Origin: Clytia hemisphaerica
Lineage: Eukaryota > Cnidaria > Hydrozoa > Leptothecata > Clytiidae
Direction of reading: 5' to 3'
Length of the DNA: 64,000 nucleotides
NCBI GenBank assembly: GCA_902728285.1
Contig: CACVBU010001180.1
Location: 62,001 to 126,000 of the forward strand
Part shown: one piece after another, positions 35,738 through 45,534 of the stretch
Numbering within the stretch: position 1 is the stretch's first letter
Layout: each line of letters starts with the position of its first letter
Notes under the pieces: model-generated
Databases searched by the model: none
Seen by the model: the letters and a program-made list of their open reading frames with translations, nothing else
Told to the model about the DNA's origin: nothing
Translations under genes and position numbers: made by a program

Positions 35738-35984
35738 ACACGTTTTTTTATAAGAAAAAAATATATAAGAACATAAGGCTTCCGTTACCAAAATCTTAAG
35801 AACAAGTTCAGAACATTTTAAGGCTTTATGGACTCTAAAGCACCTGTTTTCTTAGAAGAATGGACAAAAATACAGAAAAAATGCTGACAAAGAACATGTT
35901 CTGAACATTTCCAGGCTTGAAACCTGAAAAGTTAAGAACATCTGAAGGCTTCAAAAATTTTGGATGTTCTTATAAAAAAACGGG
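35738..35984. mobile_element. MITE, CACGTTTTTT family (copy in UBASH3 intron)
   Basis: Left ACACGTTTTTTTATAAGA and right TGTTCTTATAAAAAAACG, with interior AAGAACA and AGGCTT motifs. Same architecture as 3480-3753. Confidence 0.7.
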
Positions 35985-36067
35985 TAAACTACAAGAGTGA
36001 ATTCACTGGTAAAAAAATGACTCCAACTATAAATGCGTTTTTAATGCTTTAATTTATTTTTTTAAAG

Positions 36068-36270
36068 TTCCAAGTGGTATTGCACAACTACAAAGCGAAG
36101 AAATTTGACGAGCTCGACCTCATTCAACATCATTACGTCATTATGGATTCTGAATCCACTAATCATAAGAGCTGGAAGAAAGGGCGTGATTTCGATACCG
36201 GTAAAATTGGCCTCTTTCCAGAGAATTTCACAAAGAAAACAGCGGAATGGAGACTGTGGACGAAAAATTT
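36068..36270 (+). CDS. UBASH3: UBASH3/TULA exon: SH3 domain
   Basis: A 203-nt exon after acceptor TTTTTTTAAAG, donor GTGAGT at 36271; phase 0 in, phase 2 out. It encodes FQVVLHNYKAKKFDELDL (the ALYDY-type strand and RT loop), a central Trp in SWKKGRDFDTGKIG, and GLFPENF (the FPxNY-type signature). These are the conserved surface of an SH3 domain, which in TULA proteins binds Cbl and other proline-rich partners. The WRLWTKN tail leads into the linker. The second tryptophan of the usual WW pair is not evident. Confidence 0.9.
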
Positions 36271-36960
36271 GTGAGTAATTTTCTTAAATATGTCATTATC
36301 CGCTGGCGTAATCAATTTTTAAAGTATGTGAAAATTTGACAGCCAGAATAGACGTCGATGTAAAGTCCCTTTTTGATAATCCGATAAGCATCTATAATGA
36401 CGGCATTACGTCGTTACACAAAATTTGAGATTAGTATCGAAACAAATATCTGAAAAGACTCAGCCAATGCCCTATTGAAAAGATTGTATGATAAAAAGGA
36501 TGAAAAGGAAGAAGGTTCATTTTCAAGGCTTTTATAAGGTCCCGTAGACACGTCTGCTTTTTGATACTTCGATATGCATCTATAATGACGTCATTGCGTC
36601 GTTACACAAAATTTGTGATTAATATCGATTTCTGAGTAATTTTCTTAAATATATGTCATAATTGATTCTAATTCACTGGCGTAATTATTGTTTAAAGTAT
36701 GGGAAAAAATCAGCACTTTTGAGAAAAATGGTCAAAAGAAGACAAAATTTGTCCTGAAAAGACCAAAATTAGGTGTCTTCCGAGTCTAAATTTCCCTGAA
36801 AATTTTAGTACATGGGTACTAAGATACCACTTCTCTAAAATGGGGTGGTAGTATGCGCAAAAAACTCTCTAAAAACCCTTTTAGTACTCATATATGTCTT
36901 AGATTTTAGTACTGACGCCTCTCCCTCCATCCTGCAAGGGGGGTTGATTAAAAGGGGGCT
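36271..36960 (+). other. Start of last UBASH3 intron, with local duplication
   Basis: GAGTAATTTTCTTAAATAT with the following region (about 36272-36340) recurs at about 36631-36705, and GCATCTATAATGACG...CGTTACACAAAATTTG occurs at about 36388 and 36570. These are diverged local duplications next to the splice donor. No gene was seen. Confidence 0.6.
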
Positions 36961-37995
36961 GCAGGACCCATCTTGCAAGGGTGCAAGAATCCTAAGATTG
37001 GAATAATTTATTAAGTAAATGAGTCATTTTAATTTAAGGAATAAAAATAACTGTGTGAGAACCTGGTAGATTAATTTCGCTTTTACTGTAAAGTAGGACC
37101 CATCTTGCAAGGATGCAAGAATCCTAGGATTGGAATAATTAAGTAAATGAGTCATTTTAATTTAAGGGAATAAGAAATAACTGTGTGAGAACCTGGTAGA
37201 TCAATTTCGCTTTTACTGTAAAGTAGGACCCATCTTGCAAGGGTGCAAGAATCCTAGGATTGGAATAATTAAGTAAATGAGTCATTTTAATTTAAGGAAT
37301 AAAAATAACTGTGTGAGAACCTGGTACATTTTTTTTATAAGCAAGTGTATGCCCCTTGGTCAGGCTCGTGTATGCTTAAGTTCTCAAAGCATCCAGGCAT
37401 AGTTTATGCTTATTATATGCTTAAGAATTATGCTTATGATTCACCCCGAGCCAAGTTTTTTAATAAAATTTCAGAAATTTTGTAAAAGATTTGTTCAGAT
37501 TTTGGGAGCAGTGGCATGTAGCTAGCCGTGGAATGTCTTATTTTTTACTTGAACTCTATCAAACCAGATAAAAATGAAACAAAAACAGATAAAAATGACC
37601 ACTTGAAAAATATTTTAGGCTGACATATATGCTCATGTTATGCTTAGGAATTCTGCAAATTTGAGCCTTCATATGCTTATAAGCGTTATGCTTATAAAAA
37701 AGAACATGTAGATTAATTTCGCTTTTACTGTAAAGTAGGACCCATCTTGCAACGATGCAAGAATCCTAGGATTGGAATAATTAAGTAAATGAGTCATTTT
37801 AATTTAAGGGAATAAGAAATAACTGTGTGAGAACCTGGTAGATTAATTTCGCTTTTACTGTAAAGTAGGACCCATCTTGCAAGGGTGCAAGAATCCTAGG
37901 ATTGGAATAATTAAGTAAATGAGTCATTTTAACAAGGAATAAGAATAACTGTGTTAGAACCTGGTAGATTAATTTCGCTTTTACTGTTGTAAAGC
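36961..37995. repeat. 130-bp tandem repeat, five copies, split by a MITE
   Basis: Unit begins TAGGACCCATCTTGCAAGG and includes GTGCAAGAATCCTAGGATTG and AACTGTGTGAGAACCTGGTA. Three copies lie left of the MITE (units from about 36963, 37094 and 37224) and two right of it (from about 37735 and 37866). Period close to 130 bp. Confidence 0.85.
37327..37708. mobile_element. MITE with TATGCTTA sub-repeats, TA duplication, inside tandem repeat
   Basis: Left end CATTTTTTTTATAAGC, right end GCTTATAAAAAAGAACATG, flanked by TA (37325-37326 and 37709-37710). It interrupts CTGGTA-GATTAATTTCGC, which is continuous in neighbouring repeat units. The interior is rich in TATGCTTA, parallel to the TTCTTA motifs of the CACGTTTTTT family, so it is probably a sister family. 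Confidence 0.82.
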
Positions 37996-38067
37996 ATGCC
38001 AATAAATTGATTATGACATCCATGTCAATCAGTAGTAACGGATTATAGTGCAAAGAGAAATAAATGA

Positions 38068-38299
38068 TGTTTTTATAAGAACTAGTAAATTTTTGGCTCA
38101 TAGCTTCGTTTGTCTTGATTGTTCGAGACTTAAATGTTCTCGTGATTTTCTTTTTAGATATGCTTGGTTTAGTTTTTCTTAAGACTAAAAATTGCCTTAA
38201 ATTCAGTTAAACTAAGAGAATTTTTTCAATTTGGAGGAAATTGCTCTTAGGGTTTTTCCGGCAAATTTAAGCCTTATGATCTTATGAAAAAAAGTGTTT
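38068..38299. mobile_element. Diverged MITE of CACGTTTTTT type
   Basis: GATGTTTTTATAAGAACTAG on the left, CTTATGAAAAAAAGTGTT on the right, with CATAGCTTCG and GCCTTATGA motifs inside. Confidence 0.55.
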
Positions 38300-39080
38300 A
38301 GATTAGAGAGAATGGAATGCTTCTGATAAAGAAAGAAATTCTCTTCTTTGTCTTAACTGACTGACTGACTGACAAGCTACCTGTATGTAAAAGAGGAAAG
38401 ATTTGCTGCTTTTTTCTTTCTCCTCTTGCTACTAATTATTTTCACAGCACGACTGCTCCTTTTCACTGCATCTTGCTTTTACTTTATGCTATAACTTTCG
38501 TACTGATATTACTTAAAAGAAGTTTCCCAGACTCTCTAAGAAGGAGTTTGATAATCAAGTCATTCCCTATAAACTCGTTTATTATAAGAATATTTTAAGA
38601 AAATCAAGAATCACTTTCATTGAATCAATTTTTATTCTATAGCCGTAAGAGCCTATCATGGCATTTTTTTTACCTGATTCATGTGCTATGAGCTGGTTTA
38701 ACCAGAAGTCAAACTCAAATTCTATCATCCCCACTATCTTCTATTTTGAAATTATAGTTGATAGTTGAAATGAAAGAACAGAACATAACTTGTGTTTATC
38801 TTCGAGAAGATTCTGATTACACGCATGGCACGTATTCACTATAAAGACAGATCCTAGGTTGGTGGACCTTCTCGGTTTTTTAACTAGATTTTGGGTTAAC
38901 ATAAAAATGAGCTTTTAAGTGTGATGATTGGTCACTTGATTAGCTAAAGCAAAACAATCGCATACACAAACAGTCGGTTTTAAGCAAAAAGTAAGGCGTT
39001 CTTGATTATTTTGGCTGAACAACCAGGTCTATCGTCACATTCGCCATTTACCTTTCGAGCAGAGTGTGGTATAGGCAGAA
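38300..39080 (+). other. UBASH3 intron, no feature recognised
   Basis: AT-rich intron sequence. ACTGACTGACTGAC microrepeat at about 38358. Nothing else seen. Confidence 0.6.
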
Positions 39081-39177
39081 CCCAGCTGTCATACTACGTT
39101 GTTTCAACGTTCAACTAACGTGATATGGACGTTGTGAACGTTAGATAAACGTTAAACAACGTCATGTGCCAGCTGGG
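39081..39177. mobile_element. 97-bp AACGTT-rich MITE
   Basis: CCCAGCTGTCAT...ACGTTGTTT on the left mirrors AAACAAC GTCATG...CAGCTGGG on the right. The interior has five CAACGTT or AACGTT steps, so almost the whole element is one foldback. No target duplication was defined. Confidence 0.7.
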
Positions 39178-39974
39178 AATGGACGATGATCTGTTACGAG
39201 ATTAGACTTTTGCTTATAAAATAGTTTTTATGAATGACCTCCTGGGGGTATTAACCTATTAGCCTCTTTCTCTCCAACTCAGTTGCTTTTTTTAACTCTT
39301 ATTTTTTTGTCTTTGCTTAATTCATTAGCTCGTTCCTTCTTTCTTATAGATAGGGATTTTTTTGTCACTTGATAAATCATTCATTTTTTATCCCATGTTT
39401 TGGTGGGAAAACCATGCATCTTGAATATTTTATGAATATATAGAATACTTTTTTTGAATGGAGAAATCACAAATTTTTTATTTGCAATAAATATTTTGGA
39501 ATAATATTTATGGAAGCAGGGATAAAAAGGGCTCATTCTGTTTCTAAAAGTCTTTGGTTTTAGTTTTTGGGGATGGAGATTTGAAGGCTTTCGTTTTTGT
39601 GTTTTCCACTATAAAGTTTTTACAAGTAAAGTATTGACTCAGAGAGATAGCATTTAGTCTGTAAAGTATATTAGAGTAGCGTAGTACAGTGGTGTCTCTA
39701 TAACTGGAACAAGTTTTATAGTCTTTTAAAACAATTAATTATAAACCTTACTCCATAATTCGAAATTTCCTTACTCGAACAGATTTGTGTTCCCTGTACG
39801 TGTTCGAACTATGGAGATTCCATTGTACCTCTACGGCAATTATTTTCGAAATTTCCGTAGATATTCTGTTTGTTTATAAACAAGGTAGCACTAGAATTTG
39901 ATTTTATTAGCTGTGTACATTTCCTTTTGAGCCAGATTTTTATTTGTTTCATTTTCTGTACTTTTAATGGTTTT
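39178..39974 (+). other. UBASH3 intron, no feature recognised
   Basis: AT-rich, no repeat terminus or exon seen. Confidence 0.55.
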
Positions 39975-40116
39975 GTTTATACTGAGACGAGCAATTTAGA
40001 AAATGAGCATTATGGAGGAGTGTACTTTTCATTCATGTTTCAATAAATAGGAGCTCCTCCACAGATCAAATTTTACAAACTACTCGTCTCGACGATTTTT
40101 CCGTCTCAGTATAAAT
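39975..40116. mobile_element. Small MITE, TTTATACTGAGACG ends
   Basis: GTTTATACTGAGACG and the inverse CGTCTCAGTATAAAT enclose about 115 bp. A second internal inverted pair, GAGACGAG / CTCGTCTC, lies just inside. Confidence 0.65.
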
Positions 40117-40737
40117 GGAACTATGTTTTTTACCACAAATTGGTTTGGTTTTGGTGATTAACAGGATACAAAGAGCTATAATTTAAGTGATAAATATTTG
40201 AAATTATGATCGATGCTACTAATTACTTTGATATGAAAAGACGTCAATCGCAGCATTCTTGGAATTCGTAGTTATCAAAACATAAAATTCAGAGTATCAT
40301 TTATCCGAAACGTGTTTACATTTTTAGCTTTCCAACTTTTGGGTATAGAAGTCTTTGACATTTACATTAACATACACTCCTTTCATAAAAACAATTTTGA
40401 AAAGACAATGAGGCTCAAAAACGTCAAAAAATAGGAAAAAAGCTGAGCCTGAATTGGCTGAATTTTAAAGAAATGAAAAATCAAAGTTGTAAAAAATGAG
40501 GACATACACAAATTTAACCCATTCACGTCCCAGAGCTTTGCACTTAAAAATAAAAAAAACATTTCGTTTGCATCAGCAAAACCAAGTTATTTTCTTCAAA
40601 ATTTCATACTCCTTCCAATGGTAGCTGCGAGAGTTCCGGAGATAAAGCCTTCTCGCTTTGGGGGTGTCTAAGACACCTCAATAAGAACAAGATATGAACA
40701 ATATCCTCGTTGACCAAAATTGATCATCATGCATAGT

Positions 40738-41113
40738 TCGAACCCCCCCCTTTCTTAAGGGGGGGATGACACCTCCCAAAAAAGTGTAGAAGGGGGGGTC
40801 AGAAATTTTCACTAAAAAGGGGGGGGGTAGCAAGGAGGGGGGTCGTTTAAGAAGGGGGATCGTTTAAGAAGGGGGGGCTTACATATATTGTAGATTATTT
40901 TCCAGCACTGTTATGAAATTTGGTCTGCATGAAAGGAAGTTCTTTATTTTCACTAAAAAGTGGTATATATTTGCCAGACTTGATTTTTCTTTACTGTTTC
41001 CCTTCCCTTTTACCATAAAAAATTTCGCCCGAAATCCTTGGGGGATAGGTATTTTTAAAGGTTTGGGGGATGCCAAGAAGGGGGGGGTCATTTAAGAAGG
41101 GGGGATCAGACCC
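40738..41113. repeat. Poly-G / TTAAGAAGGGGGG inverted-repeat element
   Basis: CCCCCCCCTTTCTTAAGGG at the left and several TTTAAGAAGGGGGG motifs towards the right give inverted, G-tract-rich ends around about 370 bp. The strand-asymmetric G tracts could form quadruplexes. The mobile-element interpretation is tentative. Confidence 0.45.
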
Positions 41114-42304
41114 CTTTCCGCACTATGTCATGTTATAGAATTGTTCTTATGGAAAAGGCTGTGATATACCTCTACTTAAATTTTCAGAGTATTAAATGTA
41201 GAACACAAGCATATTAGAAACATCTCGAGAACATTTCATTCTGAAAATCATTATTTCCAGAAGATGACTAAGTTTTTGAGTGTATTATATATTTTCCAAC
41301 GTGAACGGTTTTAGTTTTTCGTTTACCAAACAATCGTAAGCGGCTGTGGTATAGTGGTCATTGACCTTGGTTGCTGCACAGGCGACTGAGGTTCGATTCC
41401 CTCGCAGCGGTTCACTTGGCAAGTGAATAAACCTTCGCCCGGGTTACCCTTACGGAACTTCCACGCGTTTTAAATGCATCGAATTTTTCATTGAAATTTG
41501 AGTTTAATTGCAATTTAAATGTAGTGAAACCTGGACCTGGACAAAAATGTTAAACGAATTTAAATCACATTGCTAGAGTAAAAACTTTGCAAATAAAATG
41601 CATTATGGAATAGCATACAGTATGCACTTTAATTGCATTGAAATAACATTTGAAAAAATAGGATATATAATTCATTAGGATTTCATTTAAAATGCATTTA
41701 CTTTTTTGAACAATTTTATAATTTTTTGATACTTCACAATTACAAATACATTTTTAACATGAAAAAGAGAATTGAGGAAAATTATAAATACATTTTTAAT
41801 GAACGGCGTCAAAATTAAAATGCACTTTAAATAGCGGACAAGATTTCAAATGAATTGATAATCCAAATTTAAATTGCCTTTTCAATATCCGAAATATTTC
41901 TTATAGGAAAGATTTTTCATAAGAATTGAGAATTTGTAATGCATCATTTTTCTTTTCTTTGTAAGAATACCACTACCAGTATTCGGGTCCTTATAGGGAT
42001 TTTATCGGGGCATTTTCTGAGGTTTATCGATGCTTTTTAAGGGGTATACATTTTTGAGCTGTATTCGATGGGTTATTAGCTAGTATTCACTCAGATTAAC
42101 TGCGTTTTGAGATACAGGATACAAGTCTAATCGTTTGAGTTGCAAATGGAATTTTTTATTTAGTAGAATAAACAGAAGTTAAAGTTAAAATTTACAAAGA
42201 AAATTCTAATAAAAGATTATCAGTATCATAAGTAAGTTGTTTGTTAACAACAAAAAGTGCTCTACAGAAGGAGCGTTATTAGTAAAAATTCAAAACTTTA
42301 TTTT

Positions 42305-42344
42305 TGTAGAACTCCGAGTTTCATGCGTACAATCATCAGCTACA
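42305..42344 (-). ncRNA. Hammerhead ribozyme (left arm, Penelope-like element)
   Basis: Mirror image of the motif at 45459-45498 on the opposite strand. Stem I TGTAG/CTACA, core CTGATGA and GAAA, minimal stem II closed by TACG and minimal stem III. Small type I hammerheads are established components of Penelope-like elements. Confidence 0.78.
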
Positions 42345-42477
42345 GTACATACAAAATGATCTAATGTGTTGAAAAAATTACATCTTGAGAAAAAATCGTA
42401 AAGTCGTAAAAAGTCGTAAAAATCGGTGAAGTAAATTGAAGTAATAAATAGAACAAAAGGAAATTCTCGAGTGTCCG

Positions 42478-43935
42478 TCAGTCTTTTGACTTGTAATTAG
42501 CCAGCATGAATTTATTCATATGTCGGCATTTAGAAACAATTTCTGAGCGTTTATTGAGAAGTTCGGGCTTATTTTCGTAGCGAAGAATTTCTAACTTTTC
42601 TTGCAAGCACAAACGGCAAACTTTCGAAGTGTTAGAATATGATTTTACCCGTTTCATGATAGACCATTTAAGATTTGGCAAGACATTTTTATCTTTTAAA
42701 CTCCAGACGTACGTCGAAAGGGTAGTTTTGTTTTTGTATTTGACATTGGTGATGGATAGTTTATGCCCGTTATATCTTTGTTTGAACTCCTTCTCAGTGA
42801 GACCAATGTAAACTTTTTTCTCGTGATCTGGGGCAGTTACTTCGCATTTGTAAATTACAGATGTGGTTTGGCACTTGTTGTCTAACGGACATGACTTCTT
42901 ATCTCGGCAATTACAACGCTCAGTTGTAGATTCGCTTTTCGATAATATCTTCTTGTTGTGTGCTGCAATAATCGCGCGGACGTTTTCAGTACACGAATAA
43001 CTAATTTTGACATTGTTTTTGTTGAACACTTTATAGAGGTTGTTTGCTTTGGTGAAGTGCTTCGAAATCAATTTTAGGAATAATTTACCAATGTTTGTTG
43101 AAACATTTTTACTAAATGGTGGATTGAACCAAATTATTTTGCGCTTCCTGTTGCGGTGGATGGGTTCAGTGTTGTTGCTATTGTTATTATATAACAATTG
43201 GGTATTCTTGTAACCACTAGTTTTTAGTGCCTGTTCGTATTGTGGTTTCGCTTGGTTGAAAATGGTTTCATTCGATGAGTTTTTGGTCAACCTTTTGTTG
43301 ATCGATGATGGGAGTTGGTTAATTATATTGCTGGGATGATTGGAAGAAGTGTGAATGTATTGAAGCGTATCATTCGGTTTCTTGTACGGTCGGTATGTTC
43401 CAGTCGATAAGTCTAGTGTTAAATCTAGGAAGTCAACAGTTTTCAGGTTAATGTTTATCTCTATGTCGAATCCGATTGTTTTGAAAATGTCGATAATCTT
43501 TTGGCGTGTGGTTTCGGCGTCTTTATCTTTCAAATTATGGAAAATCATCAGACCATCGTCACGATATAAGCCAATATCGTGTTTGTTTGTGATTTGTAAG
43601 ATGTTGTGTAAAATATAAATACCTACAAGCTCACAAATTTCAGCTCCGTCGAAGCTTCCCATTGTGACGTCGAAGCAGTCGTGGGATTTGTTTTTCTTCC
43701 ATGTTTTGTCATTCGAATAAAGAAGTGATTTGCGGCAGTGGTTGATTGTTCTAAGTTCTTTTTCGGTTATAGTGGTGTGTTCCATAGCAAAATTTAATGC
43801 ATTATCTAATATACGTTTCGTTATATTTGGATAAAATTCTTTTATATCCATCTGAATGAATGAATGTTCGTTTTTATTATTTATCGAGGAAAACCACTCA
43901 ATTACTTGGTCAGAGTTTTTCCATTGGTTTACGGT
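42478..43935 (-). CDS. Penelope-like RT / GIY-YIG protein, 5'-truncated (left arm)
   Basis: From the ATG at 43851: MDIKEFYPNITKRIL (RT motif A, catalytic Asp), GLYRDDGLMIF (motif C, RDD), then a basic linker, a CNC...CPL...C zinc-like cluster and a GIY-YIG endonuclease (VYIGLTEKEFKQRYNGH). The reading frame is open for 28 codons upstream of that ATG (to 43935) and reads NQWKNSDQVIEWF, matching RT sequence that normally precedes motif A. So the real protein extended further and is cut at the palindrome centre. 457 codons from the ATG. No functional start is expected. Confidence 0.85.
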   Translation of the reverse strand, partial: TVNQWKNSDQVIEWFSSINNKNEHSFIQMDIKEFYPNITKRILDNALNFAMEHTTITEKELRTINHCRKSLLYSNDKTWKKNKSHDCFDVTMGSFDGAEICELVGIYILHNILQITNKHDIGLYRDDGLMIFHNLKDKDAETTRQKIIDIFKTIGFDIEININLKTVDFLDLTLDLSTGTYRPYKKPNDTLQYIHTSSNHPSNIINQLPSSINKRLTKNSSNETIFNQAKPQYEQALKTSGYKNTQLLYNNNSNNTEPIHRNRKRKIIWFNPPFSKNVSTNIGKLFLKLISKHFTKANNLYKVFNKNNVKISYSCTENVRAIIAAHNKKILSKSESTTERCNCRDKKSCPLDNKCQTTSVIYKCEVTAPDHEKKVYIGLTEKEFKQRYNGHKLSITNVKYKNKTTLSTYVWSLKDKNVLPNLKWSIMKRVKSYSNTSKVCRLCLQEKLEILRYENKPELLNKRSEIVSKCRHMNKFMLANYKSKD

Positions 43936-43951
43936 TTACTCATTCATTCAG

Positions 43952-45325
43952 ATGGATATAAAAGAATTTTATCCAAATATAACGAAACGTATATTAGATA
44001 ATGCATTAAATTTTGCTATGGAACACACCACTATAACCGAAAAAGAACTTAGAACAATCAACCACTGCCGCAAATCACTTCTTTATTCGAATGACAAAAC
44101 ATGGAAGAAAAACAAATCCCACGACTGCTTCGACGTCACAATGGGAAGCTTCGACGGAGCTGAAATTTGTGAGCTTGTAGGTATTTATATTTTACACAAC
44201 ATCTTACAAATCACAAACAAACACGATATTGGCTTATATCGTGACGATGGTCTGATGATTTTCCATAATTTGAAAGATAAAGACGCCGAAACCACACGCC
44301 AAAAGATTATCGACATTTTCAAAACAATCGGATTCGACATAGAGATAAACATTAACCTGAAAACTGTTGACTTCCTAGATTTAACACTAGACTTATCGAC
44401 TGGAACATACCGACCGTACAAGAAACCGAATGATACGCTTCAATACATTCACACTTCTTCCAATCATCCCAGCAATATAATTAACCAACTCCCATCATCG
44501 ATCAACAAAAGGTTGACCAAAAACTCATCGAATGAAACCATTTTCAACCAAGCGAAACCACAATACGAACAGGCACTAAAAACTAGTGGTTACAAGAATA
44601 CCCAATTGTTATATAATAACAATAGCAACAACACTGAACCCATCCACCGCAACAGGAAGCGCAAATTAATTTGGTTCAATCCACCATTTAGTAAAAATGT
44701 TTCAACAAACATTGGTAAATTATTCCTAAAATTGATTTCGAAGCACTTCACCAAAGCAAACAACCTCTATAAAGTGTTCAACAAAAACAATGTCAAAATT
44801 AGTTATTCGTGTACTGAAAACGTCCGCGCGATTATTGCAGCACACAACAAGAAGATATTATCGAAAAGCGAATCTACAACTGAGCGTTGTAATTGCCGAG
44901 ATAAGAAGTCATGTCCGTTAGACAACAAGTGCCAAACCACATCTGTAATTTACAAATGCGAAGTAACTGCCCCAGATCACGAGAAAAAAGTTTACATTGG
45001 TCTCACTGAGAAGGAGTTCAAACAAAGATATAACGGGCATAAACTATCCATCACCAATGTCAAATACAAAAACAAAACTACCCTTTCGACGTACGTCTGG
45101 AGTTTAAAAGATAAAAATGTCTTGCCAAATCTTAAATGGTCTATCATGAAACGGGTAAAATCATATTCTAACACTTCGAAAGTTTGCCGTTTGTGCTTGC
45201 AAGAAAAGTTAGAAATTCTTCGCTACGAAAATAAGCCCGAACTTCTCAATAAACGCTCAGAAATTGTTTCTAAATGCCGACATATGAATAAATTCATGCT
45301 GGCTAATTACAAGTCAAAAGACTGA
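43952..45325 (+). CDS. Penelope-like RT / GIY-YIG protein, 5'-truncated (right arm)
   Basis: Same protein as the left arm; I found one residue difference by eye (RKLIWF versus RKIIWF). The 32 codons upstream, open from an ATG at 43856, are the antisense of the left-arm sequence and are a fusion artefact of the inversion, so I start at the shared ATG. RT motif A (DIKEFYPNI), RDD, CNC...CPL cluster and GIY-YIG domain in order. Confidence 0.85.
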   Translation: MDIKEFYPNITKRILDNALNFAMEHTTITEKELRTINHCRKSLLYSNDKTWKKNKSHDCFDVTMGSFDGAEICELVGIYILHNILQITNKHDIGLYRDDGLMIFHNLKDKDAETTRQKIIDIFKTIGFDIEININLKTVDFLDLTLDLSTGTYRPYKKPNDTLQYIHTSSNHPSNIINQLPSSINKRLTKNSSNETIFNQAKPQYEQALKTSGYKNTQLLYNNNSNNTEPIHRNRKRKLIWFNPPFSKNVSTNIGKLFLKLISKHFTKANNLYKVFNKNNVKISYSCTENVRAIIAAHNKKILSKSESTTERCNCRDKKSCPLDNKCQTTSVIYKCEVTAPDHEKKVYIGLTEKEFKQRYNGHKLSITNVKYKNKTTLSTYVWSLKDKNVLPNLKWSIMKRVKSYSNTSKVCRLCLQEKLEILRYENKPELLNKRSEIVSKCRHMNKFMLANYKSKD

Positions 45326-45458
45326 CGGACACTCGAGAATTTCCTTTTGTTCTATTTATTACTTCAATTTACTTCACCGATTTTTACGACTTTTTACGAC
45401 TTTACGATTTTTTCTCAAGATGTAATTTTTTCAACACATTAGATCATTTTGTATGTAC

Positions 45459-45498
45459 TGTAGCTGATGATTGTACGCATGAAACTCGGAGTTCTACA
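45459..45498 (+). ncRNA. Hammerhead ribozyme (right arm, Penelope-like element)
   Basis: TGTAG (stem I) - CTGATGA - T-TG-TACG-CA-T (short stem II, TACG loop) - GAAA - CTC-G-GAG (stem III) - TT - CTACA (stem I'). The catalytic core CUGAUGA...GAAA and the U-U cleavage position are in the canonical order, 134 bp after the RT stop. Stem III would have a single-base loop, so activity may need dimers, as proposed for other minimal Penelope hammerheads. Confidence 0.8.
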
Positions 45499-45534
45499 AA
45501 AATAAAGTTTTGAATTTTTACTAATAAAAGATTA

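Larger units (their letters stand above)
11245..36067 (+). repeat. Five-unit segmental repeat filling one UBASH3 intron
   Basis: The order [2H exon copy - poly-G tract - tRNA-like SINE segment - TTCCTTGG/AATACAAGAAA repeats - Helitron-like 3' terminus - antisense secreted-protein gene - MITE fragment] recurs from about 11045, 18450, 21800, 26400 and 30560 to about 35600. Unit 5 lacks the exon copy and SINE segment. Units differ mainly by element insertions: a LINE in unit 1, TA-flanked elements in units 3 and 5, a Helitron in unit 4. Large blocks are near-identical by eye. Boundaries are approximate. Confidence 0.85.
42220..45520. mobile_element. Penelope-like retroelement as a head-to-head palindrome
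   Basis: Two 1588-bp arms (42276-43863 and 43940-45527) are inverted copies with no length difference around a 76-bp spacer. Flanking direct repeats CTAATAAAAGATTA (42206-42219 and 45521-45534) look like the target duplication. Each arm carries the 3' two thirds of a Penelope-type RT, a C-terminal GIY-YIG domain, a 3' untranslated part and a hammerhead ribozyme. Both are 5'-truncated near RT motif A. Inverted or partial tandem copies are known for Penelope-like elements; this near-perfect foldback suggests one event. Confidence 0.85.

Noticed and set aside
37000-37995. Possible CRISPR array (regular repeats)
   Set aside because: Repeat unit of 130 bp is directly contiguous with no unique spacers, and the context is eukaryotic; ordinary tandem repeat.
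43856-43951. Start of right-arm Penelope frame at 43856
   Set aside because: These codons are the antisense of left-arm coding sequence in the spacer; open by chance, not a genuine N-terminus.
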